Shown here: piece after piece, positions 56,808 through 64,000 of the stretch
Position numbering within the stretch: the first letter of the stretch is position 1
Layout of the letters: every line of letters starts with the position of its first letter
Assembly (NCBI GenBank): GCA_035629775.1
Contig: DASPHG010000010.1
Span: forward strand, 1-64,000
Origin: DASPHG01 sp035629775
Lineage (GTDB): Bacteria > Actinomycetota > Thermoleophilia > Solirubrobacterales > Thermoleophilaceae
Length of the DNA stretch: 64,000 nt
Reading direction: 5' to 3'
The notes under the pieces: model-generated
What the model was told of the DNA's origin: nothing
The model's database searches: none
The model's input: only the letters and a program-made list of their open reading frames with translations
Program-made: the position numbers and the translations under genes

Positions 56808-59800
56808 CTAGGGGATCCGCTTGGCGGCGGCCTTCGTGCTGCCGACGGGCAGCGGCGCGCCGGCTGAGGCGGTCACGCGCGCCCGGGCGCGGAGCTTGCC
56901 GCCGCCCTTCAGGTTCTTCAGCGGCACCGCCACCCGCTTGCCGCGGCGCAGCCGTCGCACCGCGCGGGAGCCCGTGCGGAGCTGCTCGACCGAACTGCCG
57001 ACCACGCGCCCGGCCCGGCGGACCTCGACCTGCACGACCAGCGCCCGTAGCCGCCGCAGCTTGCCACGCAGCCGCGCCCGCACCTTCGCGCGCGCCTCGT
57101 CGCCGCGGCGGACCACGTTCAGCCTGACGCGCTTCACGCGCACGGGCGGGCGGACGCTGCTGCGCAGCACGACGCGCTTCCCGCCGCGGCGCGCGACCAG
57201 CCGGTTGCCGAGGCGCTTCCAGCGCGGCTTCAGGCGCACCGTGCCCTTTCGGCCCAGGCGCAGCGTGGCTGCGAACTGCGTCGCGCGGCCCCGCTGCGGG
57301 AAGCTCGAGAGCTCGAGCCGAACCTTGCCGGGGCGGCCCTTGTGGACGATCTCGATGCGGTCGCCCTTGCCGACGAACCGGACCGTGGTGAGCCCGCGCC
57401 GAGCCCCGGTCAGCCGCACCATCCGCCCCGCTTTGTCCGCGATCAGCGTGAGGTCGGCACGCGATGAGCGCACGGCGTCGAACCCGATCGCCTCGGCTCC
57501 GCCGCGCGGCAGCACCACCTTGTCGTCGCCCTTCGCGCTGGCGCGTGCGGCCGAGCCGCTCGCCTGCACCTGGGCGACCGTGCCCTCGCCGAAGACGCCC
57601 ATCTCGGTCCGGCCGCCCTTCCCGGGCTCGACCGGGATCGTGTGGCGCTGGTCCGACTCGGCGGCCAGCATCGAGCCGTCGCCGTCGAGGTAGCCGAGCT
57701 CGGTCAGCCCGGAGTCGGCGTCCTGCGCCGCGCGAGCGGCGCGGTCGAAGCTGTAGCCGAGCGACGGCGTGGCCAGCACGCGCAGGCCGTCCAGGCCGGC
57801 GAGTGACGTGGGCACGACGGGCAGTTCGTTCTCGACGGCGATCCAGGAGAGGTCGCCGGTCGGGCCGGTGCGCGGCTCGGTCCTGATGACGTCGCCGTCG
57901 GCATTGCGCTCGACGATCGAGCGGATTCCCGGCGCCGTCCAGCTGCCTCCGGGGGTGACCTCGATCCGGCTCCAGGTCTCGTCGAGGGTCCGGTGGGCCG
58001 GCCCGTCGATCTCCTCGCCGGTCACGTACGGGTAGTTGTTGTCGTAGAAGCGGAGGAAGTAGCCACCGCCGGGGCGGTCCTCCACGTCGTAGACGTTCAC
58101 CGCGTGGCCACTGCCGTCCCAGTTGATGTTGAGCAGAGGGCGGCGCCCCGCGCGGAGGTGGCGCTCGATCGCGGCGCGCATCGCCGCGGGGCCCGAGATC
58201 GCGTTCACGCTGCGCCGCTGGACCCACATCTGGACGTACTCCGCCGTCGTCTGCGCGACGTGCTGGACCGCCGCGTACTTGATCGGGCTGAACTGCTGCC
58301 GTCCCGCGAGCGGGATGTCGCCACGGCCGGGGATCGTCTCGCGCCCGGTGCGCTCGAGCGACCAGACCGGCGCCGCGAGGCCGCCGGCGGGGCGGCCCAG
58401 GACGCTCGCCTGGCCGGCGGCTATCCGGCGGCTCGCGATCGCAAGCCCGACGCAGGTGCCGTTGCGGTTGTAGAAAGAGGCCTCGCCGAGGATCGTCTGC
58501 ATGATCCCGTGGGCCGGGCTCGGGATCGGCGTGATGACCTCCCAGCAGCCCGGGAAGATCGCGCCGATCTCGCACGCGTTGAGATTCGTCTGGCGCGGGC
58601 CGAGCAGCTCCTGCCAGTCGCGCAGGCTGCCGGCCCCGGCGGGCCGCGGCTCGTCGTCCTCGTCGATGTCGCCGTCCTCGTCCTCGTCCTCCCAGACGCC
58701 GTCCTCGTTCTCGAACCTGAAGCCGAACCGGTTGCGGTAGGAGCTCACCGCCGCGTTCGGCAGGAGGCCGGCCGTCGAGCCGATCGTGCCCGACGGGTTG
58801 AGCACCGAGATCGGCCCGCTCGTCGCCAGTCGCGGCGTGGAGGCCCTCAGCTGCATCCGGTCGGGGTCGGACGCGGTCGGGGCGGCCGTGAGCGTGCCGG
58901 GAGCATCCGCCTGGTCGTTGCCGACGCGGACCTGGGCGCCCGGGCAGAAGCCGTTGCCGCGCACGGTGAGCGCGGTCCCGCCGGTCAGCCCCTGGGGCGT
59001 GAACAGGCTGGTCGGAGCCGCCGAGGTGATCAGCGGCAGCGCGCGCTGGACGTCGAAGTCGATCGTGCGCTCGATGGACCCGTTCCTGGCCACCAGCTGG
59101 AGCGGCACCGGGTCGGTGCCGGCGTCATCGCCGCGGGTGACGCTGACGGTCACGCGGTTCACCGTCGTATCGCCGCCGGGAAACGAGGCGGGCGAGACCG
59201 ACACGTCGAGGTCGTCGGGGATCGTCTCGCCGCCCACCCTGTGCCGCACCAGGACCCCGATCGACTCGCTGAAGGCGCGGTTGCGGACAACGTCGAAGCC
59301 GAGCTCCGACGTCGCGCAGCTGTACGCCTCGAGCGTCGTGTCCGACCCGCGGACGCTGAATGGCGTCTCGACCACGAACGGGATCTGGAGGGTGCGCGTC
59401 TTGCCGTCGGCCAGACCGCTGATCGTCAGGACGTGGTCGTCATCCTCGGCGGTGTCCGAGGGCACCGTGAGGTGGGCCGTCGCCGTGCTGCCCGACGCGG
59501 GGTTCGGCGTGAACGTGACGGTGTCGAAGGGCACGGTCGAGTTGCCCGTCAGGGTGACCGCGTCGGCGAACCCGTTCAGGCGCTGGATGTCGATCGTGTA
59601 GTGCTTCGTCCGCCCAGCCAGGACGACGCCGCCGATGTCGCCGGTCAGCAGGTTGTAGTCGGCGACCGCTGCTGGGTCGATCGTGAAGTCGATGTCGTCG
59701 ACGCGGACCTCTATGCCCTGGCTGGACTGCGACACGACGCGGAACGCGAAGTAGTTCTCCCCAGGCCCGGCCGTGAGGGTCAGGTTCACCCAGCCGGAGG

Positions 59801-60224
59801 TGTCGTTCACGCTGACGAACGACGTCGCGTCCGTGCCGTGCGTGCCCTCCGCCACGAGGCGCAGCTGAGCGTTCGCCGGCGCGTAGAGGTTCCGGACGGG
59901 AACCGTGACCTGCGTGACCTGGGTGTCGAAGAAGCCCGCGAAACGCGGCGTCGGGAACTCCTGGGCGTCCGTGCTGATGTCGAGCATCCGGCTGCCCGAC
60001 TTCGCCTTCCCTGCGTCGATCGCGATCCGGGGCAGGGTCGCGATGCCCTCCGTCTGATCGGCCGTGAACTCAATGCCGGTGTCCGCGAACTGATCGTCGA
60101 CCTCGGTGTCCGCCGCGAGCGGCGGCGTGTCGAAGTTCTCAACGACCGCGTGGGCGGCCGCGGGCAGCCCGAGGAGCGCGACAGCCGTCAGCGCCGCCAG
60201 TCGTCCGATCGCTCGAGCCAGCAT
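56808..60224 (-). CDS. Large secreted protein with papain-like Cys-His-Asn core
   Basis: 1,138 residues. Signal peptide to AAAHA, then a jelly-roll-like domain (VENFDTPPLAADTEVDDQF), several Ig-like units, and an IPT/TIG-like stretch (ITSAAPTSLFTPQGLTGGTALTVRGNGFCPGAQVRVGN). A middle domain carries YNRNGTCVGLAIASRR, GSGHAVNVYDVED and FYDNNYPY, in the Cys, His, Asn order of papain-like peptidases. The C-terminal 250 residues are beta-rich and very basic (Arg/Lys/Val). An acidic DEDEDGDIDEDDE patch may bind Ca. ATG at 60224 has GGAGGAGG before it. Protease activity is inference. Confidence 0.8.
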   Translation of the reverse strand: MLARAIGRLAALTAVALLGLPAAAHAVVENFDTPPLAADTEVDDQFADTGIEFTADQTEGIATLPRIAIDAGKAKSGSRMLDISTDAQEFPTPRFAGFFDTQVTQVTVPVRNLYAPANAQLRLVAEGTHGTDATSFVSVNDTSGWVNLTLTAGPGENYFAFRVVSQSSQGIEVRVDDIDFTIDPAAVADYNLLTGDIGGVVLAGRTKHYTIDIQRLNGFADAVTLTGNSTVPFDTVTFTPNPASGSTATAHLTVPSDTAEDDDHVLTISGLADGKTRTLQIPFVVETPFSVRGSDTTLEAYSCATSELGFDVVRNRAFSESIGVLVRHRVGGETIPDDLDVSVSPASFPGGDTTVNRVTVSVTRGDDAGTDPVPLQLVARNGSIERTIDFDVQRALPLITSAAPTSLFTPQGLTGGTALTVRGNGFCPGAQVRVGNDQADAPGTLTAAPTASDPDRMQLRASTPRLATSGPISVLNPSGTIGSTAGLLPNAAVSSYRNRFGFRFENEDGVWEDEDEDGDIDEDDEPRPAGAGSLRDWQELLGPRQTNLNACEIGAIFPGCWEVITPIPSPAHGIMQTILGEASFYNRNGTCVGLAIASRRIAAGQASVLGRPAGGLAAPVWSLERTGRETIPGRGDIPLAGRQQFSPIKYAAVQHVAQTTAEYVQMWVQRRSVNAISGPAAMRAAIERHLRAGRRPLLNINWDGSGHAVNVYDVEDRPGGGYFLRFYDNNYPYVTGEEIDGPAHRTLDETWSRIEVTPGGSWTAPGIRSIVERNADGDVIRTEPRTGPTGDLSWIAVENELPVVPTSLAGLDGLRVLATPSLGYSFDRAARAAQDADSGLTELGYLDGDGSMLAAESDQRHTIPVEPGKGGRTEMGVFGEGTVAQVQASGSAARASAKGDDKVVLPRGGAEAIGFDAVRSSRADLTLIADKAGRMVRLTGARRGLTTVRFVGKGDRIEIVHKGRPGKVRLELSSFPQRGRATQFAATLRLGRKGTVRLKPRWKRLGNRLVARRGGKRVVLRSSVRPPVRVKRVRLNVVRRGDEARAKVRARLRGKLRRLRALVVQVEVRRAGRVVGSSVEQLRTGSRAVRRLRRGKRVAVPLKNLKGGGKLRARARVTASAGAPLPVGSTKAAAKRIP

Positions 60225-60321
60225 GAGCCCTCCTCCATCTCCCATCCGTGGGGTGGGTTGCCGACCCTACTCGCGTCGCAGCCCGAGTCAAGGTGCCGGG
60301 CTGCCAGGATGTCACGCGGGC

Positions 60322-60336
60322 TACCCTCGCCGCGTG
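60322..60336 (+). promoter_or_regulatory. -10 box TACCCT, leaderless start of secreted hydrolase gene
   Basis: TACCCT at 60322-60327 ends 6 bases before GTG at 60334; no Shine-Dalgarno. Confidence 0.55.
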
Positions 60337-62274
60337 AGAGCGAGCCATCTCTCGCCGGCCGTGCTCGTGATCCTCGTGGCCTCGGCGGCCGCCCAGGCGG
60401 CGGACGACCGCCCTCGCACGCGCCACGACATGGCCAACCGCTGCCTGGCCGTCGAGTCGGTCGCGACCGGCCGGCAAGTGGGTGCGTTCTACTTCAAATC
60501 CACGACGCTCGGCAGCTACATGCTCCGCGACGCCGATGGCCGGCTGCTGACCGCGGAGCCCGGCGGCGCCGTCACGCGCGGTGAGACCCCCGCGCAGGCC
60601 GCCGAGTGGGCCGCGCAGCGCGCCGGGAAGGCCGCCTTCAGGATCCGCTCCGTCTCGACCGGATTCCTGCTGGCGGTCGGCCGGGGCGGGGAGCCGGACG
60701 CAGGCCCGGGCAGGGGCAGGTCGCGCTTCCGGCTGCGCGCGGCGCGCGGCTGCTCCCCCTACCCGGAGGCCAGGCTGGGCGCCCGGGGGAGGCCGTTCCG
60801 GGGGACGCGCAGGGACGGGACCGTCGCCGGGTTCGTGGACGCGCACCTGCACGTGGTCGCCGACCTGCGCGCCGGCGGCCGCGTCATCTCCGGCGAGAGC
60901 TTCAACCGCTTCGGCATCACCGAGGCCCTCGGCCGCGACGCCGACGTCCACGGTGACGACGGAAGCATGGACATCACCGGGAACCTGCTGCGCTCGGGGA
61001 ACCCGGTCGGCACGCACGACACCGAGGGCTGGCCGAGCTTCACCGGCTGGCCGGCGTTCGACACCTACACGCACCAGCAGGCCTATTACATGTGGCTGAA
61101 GCGGACCTACATGGCGGGGCTGCGCGTGGTCGTCGCGCAGCTCATCGAGGACGAGCCGCTGTGCGAGATCGAGCCCGAGCGGTCCCACTCGTGTGACGAG
61201 ACCGACACGATCGAGCTGGAGGCCCGGCGGCTGCGCGAGCTCGAGAACTACGTCGACGCGCAGTCGGGCGGCCCGGGGCGCGGCTTCTTCCGCATCGTCC
61301 GGAACGCACGCCAGGCGCGGCGCGTGGTCGAGGACGGGAAGCTCGCCGTCGTGATGGGGGTGGAGTCGTCGAACCTGTTCGGCTGCAGCGAGTTCATGGG
61401 CGAGCCGCAGTGCGACCGCGACGACGTCGACCGCGGCATCGAGCTCTACCGGAAGCTCGGCATTCGCAGCGTGTTCATCGCGCACTGGGTGAACAACGCG
61501 TTCGCAGGCGCGAAGGTCGAGAGCGGCGACATCGGCACGTTCATCGCGACGTTCAACGTGCAGCAGACGGGGCAGCCGTTCGAGACCGGCACCTGCCCGC
61601 AGCCCGAGCACGGCGACTCCTGCAACGTGAAGGGCCTCACCGGCCTCGGCGAGTACCTGGTGAACCGCCTGATGGACAACCACATCCTGATCGAGCTCGA
61701 CCACCTCAGCGAGCGCGCACGGATGCGCGTGCTCGAGATCGCCGAGGAGCGCGACTACCCGGTCGTGTCGAGCCACACCGGCAGCGGCGGGGTGTGGACG
61801 GAGTCAGACCTCGAGCGCCTGTTCTCGGTCGGCGGGTTCGCGACCGCGCGGCCCGACACTGCCGCGAAGCTCGCCGAGACGATCCTCTCGTTCCGCCGTT
61901 ACAAGCGGAAGGGCAAGCCGCTGGCACTCGGCCTGGGCACGGACACGGGCGGGTTCTCCGCCGCGCCCGAGCCGGACCCGGCAGGGCAGGCCGAGCCGCT
62001 GATCTACCCGTTCCGCTCCCAGGACGGGAAGGTCCGGTTCGTCTGCGCCGTCACCGGCGAGCGCAAGTTCGACCTGAACCAGGACGGCGTCGCGCAATAC
62101 GGGATGTACGCGGACCTGCTCGCCTACATGCGCGAGCAGCCGGGCGGGAAGCGCGCCATGCGGATCCTGTTCGACTCCGCGGAGGCCTACCTGCGCACAT
62201 GGCGCCGCGCCGAGCGGGCGCCCGCGGCTAGCGGCCGAAGTGGCCGCGCTGGCGCGACCAGACGCGCCGCTTGA
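60334..62274 (+). CDS. Secreted metal-dependent hydrolase (amidohydrolase/M19-like)
   Basis: 646 residues. Signal peptide to AQAAD, an N-terminal beta-trefoil-like or lectin-like region (about 30-150: RCLAVESVATGRQVGAFYFKS, FRIRSVSTGFLLAVGRGG), then a TIM-barrel hydrolase. The first metal pair is in FVDAHLHVVADL, followed by VVMGVESSN, SVFIAHWVNNAFAG, DHLSERARM, VVSSHTGSGG and LGLGTDTGGF. The SVFIAHWVNNAF segment resembles membrane dipeptidases (M19). The target is unknown. It overlaps the convergent SGNH gene by 47 bases. Confidence 0.82.
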   Translation: MRASHLSPAVLVILVASAAAQAADDRPRTRHDMANRCLAVESVATGRQVGAFYFKSTTLGSYMLRDADGRLLTAEPGGAVTRGETPAQAAEWAAQRAGKAAFRIRSVSTGFLLAVGRGGEPDAGPGRGRSRFRLRAARGCSPYPEARLGARGRPFRGTRRDGTVAGFVDAHLHVVADLRAGGRVISGESFNRFGITEALGRDADVHGDDGSMDITGNLLRSGNPVGTHDTEGWPSFTGWPAFDTYTHQQAYYMWLKRTYMAGLRVVVAQLIEDEPLCEIEPERSHSCDETDTIELEARRLRELENYVDAQSGGPGRGFFRIVRNARQARRVVEDGKLAVVMGVESSNLFGCSEFMGEPQCDRDDVDRGIELYRKLGIRSVFIAHWVNNAFAGAKVESGDIGTFIATFNVQQTGQPFETGTCPQPEHGDSCNVKGLTGLGEYLVNRLMDNHILIELDHLSERARMRVLEIAEERDYPVVSSHTGSGGVWTESDLERLFSVGGFATARPDTAAKLAETILSFRRYKRKGKPLALGLGTDTGGFSAAPEPDPAGQAEPLIYPFRSQDGKVRFVCAVTGERKFDLNQDGVAQYGMYADLLAYMREQPGGKRAMRILFDSAEAYLRTWRRAERAPAASGRSGRAGATRRAA

Positions 62275-62827
62275 TCAGGCGCGTGTAGGCGTCGACGCCG
62301 GACGGGCGCAGGTGCGTGCCGTCGCCCCAGAGCCAGTGCTGGTTGCGGTTCGCCCTGCGCCCCCAGTCGACCAGGCGAACGCGCTTCGGCCGCTGTCGCG
62401 CCGCACGCCGCATCGGTCCGGTGTGGTAGGGCCGCCAGGACCGGAACGGCGTCACCAGCACCAGCGTGCGTCGCCATCCGACGGCGCGCAGCATGCGGTC
62501 GATGTCCCCCCGCTGCATCTGGATGTTGGTGCCGAGCGCCATCACGACGACCTCGGGCAGCGTGCCGCGGCGGCGGCGCTGGCGCAGGAGCGAGAGCCCC
62601 TCGTCCGGGTTGCGGGCGCAGCGCGCGTCCACCTCGAACCCCGCGCGCGAGAGCGAGCGCGCGGCTCCCAGCATCACGGAGTCGCCGATCGCGAGCGGCG
62701 CCGCTCCGATCCGCGCGGCCCTCGGTTCGCGGTGGGCGTATCCGCAGCCCTGCGCGGCCGCGTCGGCGGCGGGGGACGCCGCGACGCAGGTCGCGGCAAG
62801 CAGCAGGAGCCGGATGAGGGGCATCAC
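62228..62827 (-). CDS. Secreted SGNH/GDSL hydrolase
   Basis: 199 residues. Signal peptide LIRLLLLAATCVAASPAADA. Nucleophile block LAIGDSVMLGAARSL, Asn region VVVMALGTNIQ and the Asp-His pair in WGDGTHLRPSGVDAYTRLI: all four SGNH blocks are present. Known members are often acetyl-xylan, peptidoglycan or lipid esterases. GTG at 62827 was chosen from the TATAAA box; ATG at 62833 or 62824 are alternatives. Confidence 0.88.
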   Translation of the reverse strand: MMPLIRLLLLAATCVAASPAADAAAQGCGYAHREPRAARIGAAPLAIGDSVMLGAARSLSRAGFEVDARCARNPDEGLSLLRQRRRRGTLPEVVVMALGTNIQMQRGDIDRMLRAVGWRRTLVLVTPFRSWRPYHTGPMRRAARQRPKRVRLVDWGRRANRNQHWLWGDGTHLRPSGVDAYTRLIKRRVWSRQRGHFGR

Positions 62828-62840
62828 GCCCATCTTTATA
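62825..62840 (-). promoter_or_regulatory. -10 box TATAAA, leaderless start of SGNH gene
   Basis: Minus-strand TATAAA (62840 to 62835) ends 7 bases before GTG at 62827. Confidence 0.5.
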
Positions 62841-62854
62841 GTCCCGGCGTCGTG
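62837..62854 (+). promoter_or_regulatory. -10 box TATAGT, near-leaderless start of sulfotransferase gene
   Basis: TATAGT at 62837-62842 ends 9 bases before GTG at 62852. It overlaps the minus-strand TATAAA, so only one polymerase could occupy the pair at a time. Confidence 0.55.
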
Positions 62855-63751
62855 CCCTGGAAGAAGCGGATCAACGACGCACTCGTCAAGACGACCGGCT
62901 ACCAGCTCGAGCGGGCGGCGGCCGGAGGGCGGGCGCCCAAGGCCGCGCCGGCGCCGGCGAAGCGCGGCCGCCGCGGCGGCAAGCTGCGGAAGGGCGACCG
63001 GCTGGTGGAGGCGCCGGTGTTCGTCATGTGCACGCTGCGGTCCGGCTCGACGCTCCTGCGCGTCCTCCTGAACAGCCATTCGCAGATCCACGCCCCGCAC
63101 GAGATCCACCTGCGCTACATCTCGGTCAACTTCGACCGGAAATGGTCCGAGCGGTCGATGCGCGAGATGGGGCTCGAGGGGGACAACCTCCGCTACCTGC
63201 TCTGGGACCGGATCCTCCACCGCGAGCTCGCGGGCGGCGGCAAGCCGATCATCGTCGACAAGACGCCGAACAACGTCTTCATCGCCGACGAGCTTCGCGC
63301 CTGCTGGCCCGATGCGCGTTTCATCTTCCTGCTGCGCCACCCGGCATCGATCGCCGAGTCGCGGAAGAACTGGTTCAAGGGCGACAACTACGACGCCGAG
63401 CAGAACCACGATCTGATCCGCCGCTACTGCGAGGCGCTCGAGCGCGCGCGCCAGCGCTTCGACGGGATCACGATCCGTTACGAGGAGCTGACCCAGGACC
63501 CGGAGGCGAACACGCGACAGATCTGCGAGTTCCTCGGAGTGGAATGGGAGCCGTCGATGCTCGAGTACGGGCAGCACGACCACGGCCGGTACAAGTCCGG
63601 CCTCGGCGACTGGTCGGAGGAGATCAAGTCCGGCGAGATCCAGCCGCCGAAGCCGCCCCCGCCCGAGACCCCCGAGCCGCTTCGGCCGATCGCCGAGACC
63701 TGGGGTTACCTGGCCGAGGGAAGCCGGCCTGCCGTGCGCGCCTCTTCCTGA
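62852..63751 (+). CDS. Sulfotransferase-family protein
   Basis: 299 residues. The PAPS 5'-phosphosulfate loop is VFVMCTLRSGSTLLRVLLNSHSQ; the 3'-phosphate site is FIFLLRHPASIAESRKNW; YEELTQDPEANTRQICEFLGVEWEP is the usual C-terminal block. A basic stretch (KRGRRGGK) lies near residue 40. It probably transfers sulfate to a surface glycan or lipid. It overlaps the convergent glycosyltransferase gene by 46 bases. Confidence 0.9.
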   Translation: MPWKKRINDALVKTTGYQLERAAAGGRAPKAAPAPAKRGRRGGKLRKGDRLVEAPVFVMCTLRSGSTLLRVLLNSHSQIHAPHEIHLRYISVNFDRKWSERSMREMGLEGDNLRYLLWDRILHRELAGGGKPIIVDKTPNNVFIADELRACWPDARFIFLLRHPASIAESRKNWFKGDNYDAEQNHDLIRRYCEALERARQRFDGITIRYEELTQDPEANTRQICEFLGVEWEPSMLEYGQHDHGRYKSGLGDWSEEIKSGEIQPPKPPPPETPEPLRPIAETWGYLAEGSRPAVRASS

Positions 63752-64000
63752 AGCTCGCGGAAGAGCTCGTCCCACATGGGGCCGATCGCTTCCATCTTGA
63801 ACCCCTTGCCGGTCTCGAGAGCGGCCGTCCCGCACCGGCGGCGCAGCTCGTCGTCCTCGATCATCCGCATCAGCGCCGCGGCGTAGCGGTCCACGTCCCC
63901 CAGCGGGACGATCAGGCCGTTTTCGGCGTCGCGGATCATCTCCGACGGGCCGGTCGGGCAGTCCATCGCGACGGGCGCCATCCCCTTGCTCATCGCCTCG
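63706..64000 (-). CDS. GT4 glycosyltransferase, C-terminal fragment
   Basis: The last 98 or so codons of a gene that begins beyond the window. EAMSKGMAPVAMDCPTGPSEMIRDAENGLIVPLGD is the C-terminal donor-binding part of the GT4 family, including the second Glu of EX7E. LAAALMRMIEDDELRRR-like helices follow. With the sulfotransferase it suggests that more glycan genes continue to the right. Confidence 0.88.
   Translation of the reverse strand, partial: EAMSKGMAPVAMDCPTGPSEMIRDAENGLIVPLGDVDRYAAALMRMIEDDELRRRCGTAALETGKGFKMEAIGPMWDELFRELQEEARTAGRLPSAR

Noticed and set aside
57993..60584. An 863-codon plus-strand frame across the large secreted protein
   Set aside because: Shadow of the minus-strand gene, which has a signal peptide, a strong ribosome site and recognisable domains.

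Overview
The window reads as chromosomal DNA of a very high-GC actinobacterium. A six-gene MCE array, RsbW- and RsbU-type regulators, class III adenylate cyclase, initiator-type tRNA-fMet and many GTG/TTG starts fit Actinobacteria. A chromosomal CsrA next to MCE genes points more towards a deep lineage such as Thermoleophilia; this placement is inference. Coding density is very high: I count 56 protein genes or gene fragments, one decayed gene and two tRNAs. No gap without a gene exceeds about 300 bases, and I see no insertion sequence, CRISPR array or phage.

Layout. 1-13.1 kb is housekeeping: ABC1 kinase, HD-GYP protein, rplY-pth, an RsbW-like ATPase, mfd, a parvulin lipoprotein, mazG, eno and ftsB, with a decayed SnoaL-like gene between eno and ftsB. 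13.1-20.2 kb holds csrA, a DUF2090 aldolase-like protein, a YbdK-type ligase, a rhomboid pseudoprotease, a UPF0173 hydrolase and an R2lox-like oxidase. 20.2-26.4 kb is a minus-strand block: a membrane-fused ECF sigma factor, a CsaA-like protein, a ycnI-copC/copD copper module, and arsR-arsM-arsC without an efflux pump. tRNA-Leu and a YihY-like gene follow. 27.9-37.2 kb is one tight operon of six MCE proteins with no YrbE permease or ATPase beside it. 37.2-44.5 kb has a HAMP adenylate cyclase, an RsbU-type phosphatase with a Pro/Glu-rich extracytoplasmic segment, a haloalkane dehalogenase-like hydrolase, a 2-hydroxyacyl-CoA lyase-like ThDP enzyme, Ppx and dodecin.

44.8-54.0 kb, directly behind tRNA-fMet, is the most distinctive region. 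It has two tandem paralogous methyltransferases, an AlgX/AlgJ-like SGNH protein, a beta-propeller with a C-terminal Ig-like domain, an FkbM/CmoB-like fusion methyltransferase, a further methyltransferase, a small repeat coiled-coil protein and a double GT4 glycosyltransferase. I read it as a possible system for making and methyl-capping a surface glycan. 54.1-64 kb holds an alcohol dehydrogenase-like protein, a Baeyer-Villiger-type monooxygenase, a 1,138-residue secreted protein with a Cys-His-Asn protease-like core, a secreted metal-dependent hydrolase, a small SGNH hydrolase, a sulfotransferase and the tail of a GT4 glycosyltransferase.

Two window-wide patterns stand out. At least thirteen genes have a TAnnn(T/A) -10 box ending only 6-9 bases before the start codon and no Shine-Dalgarno, so their mRNAs are probably leaderless; this fixes several start codons. 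Four convergent gene pairs share one CTAG, so that both TAG stop codons overlap.
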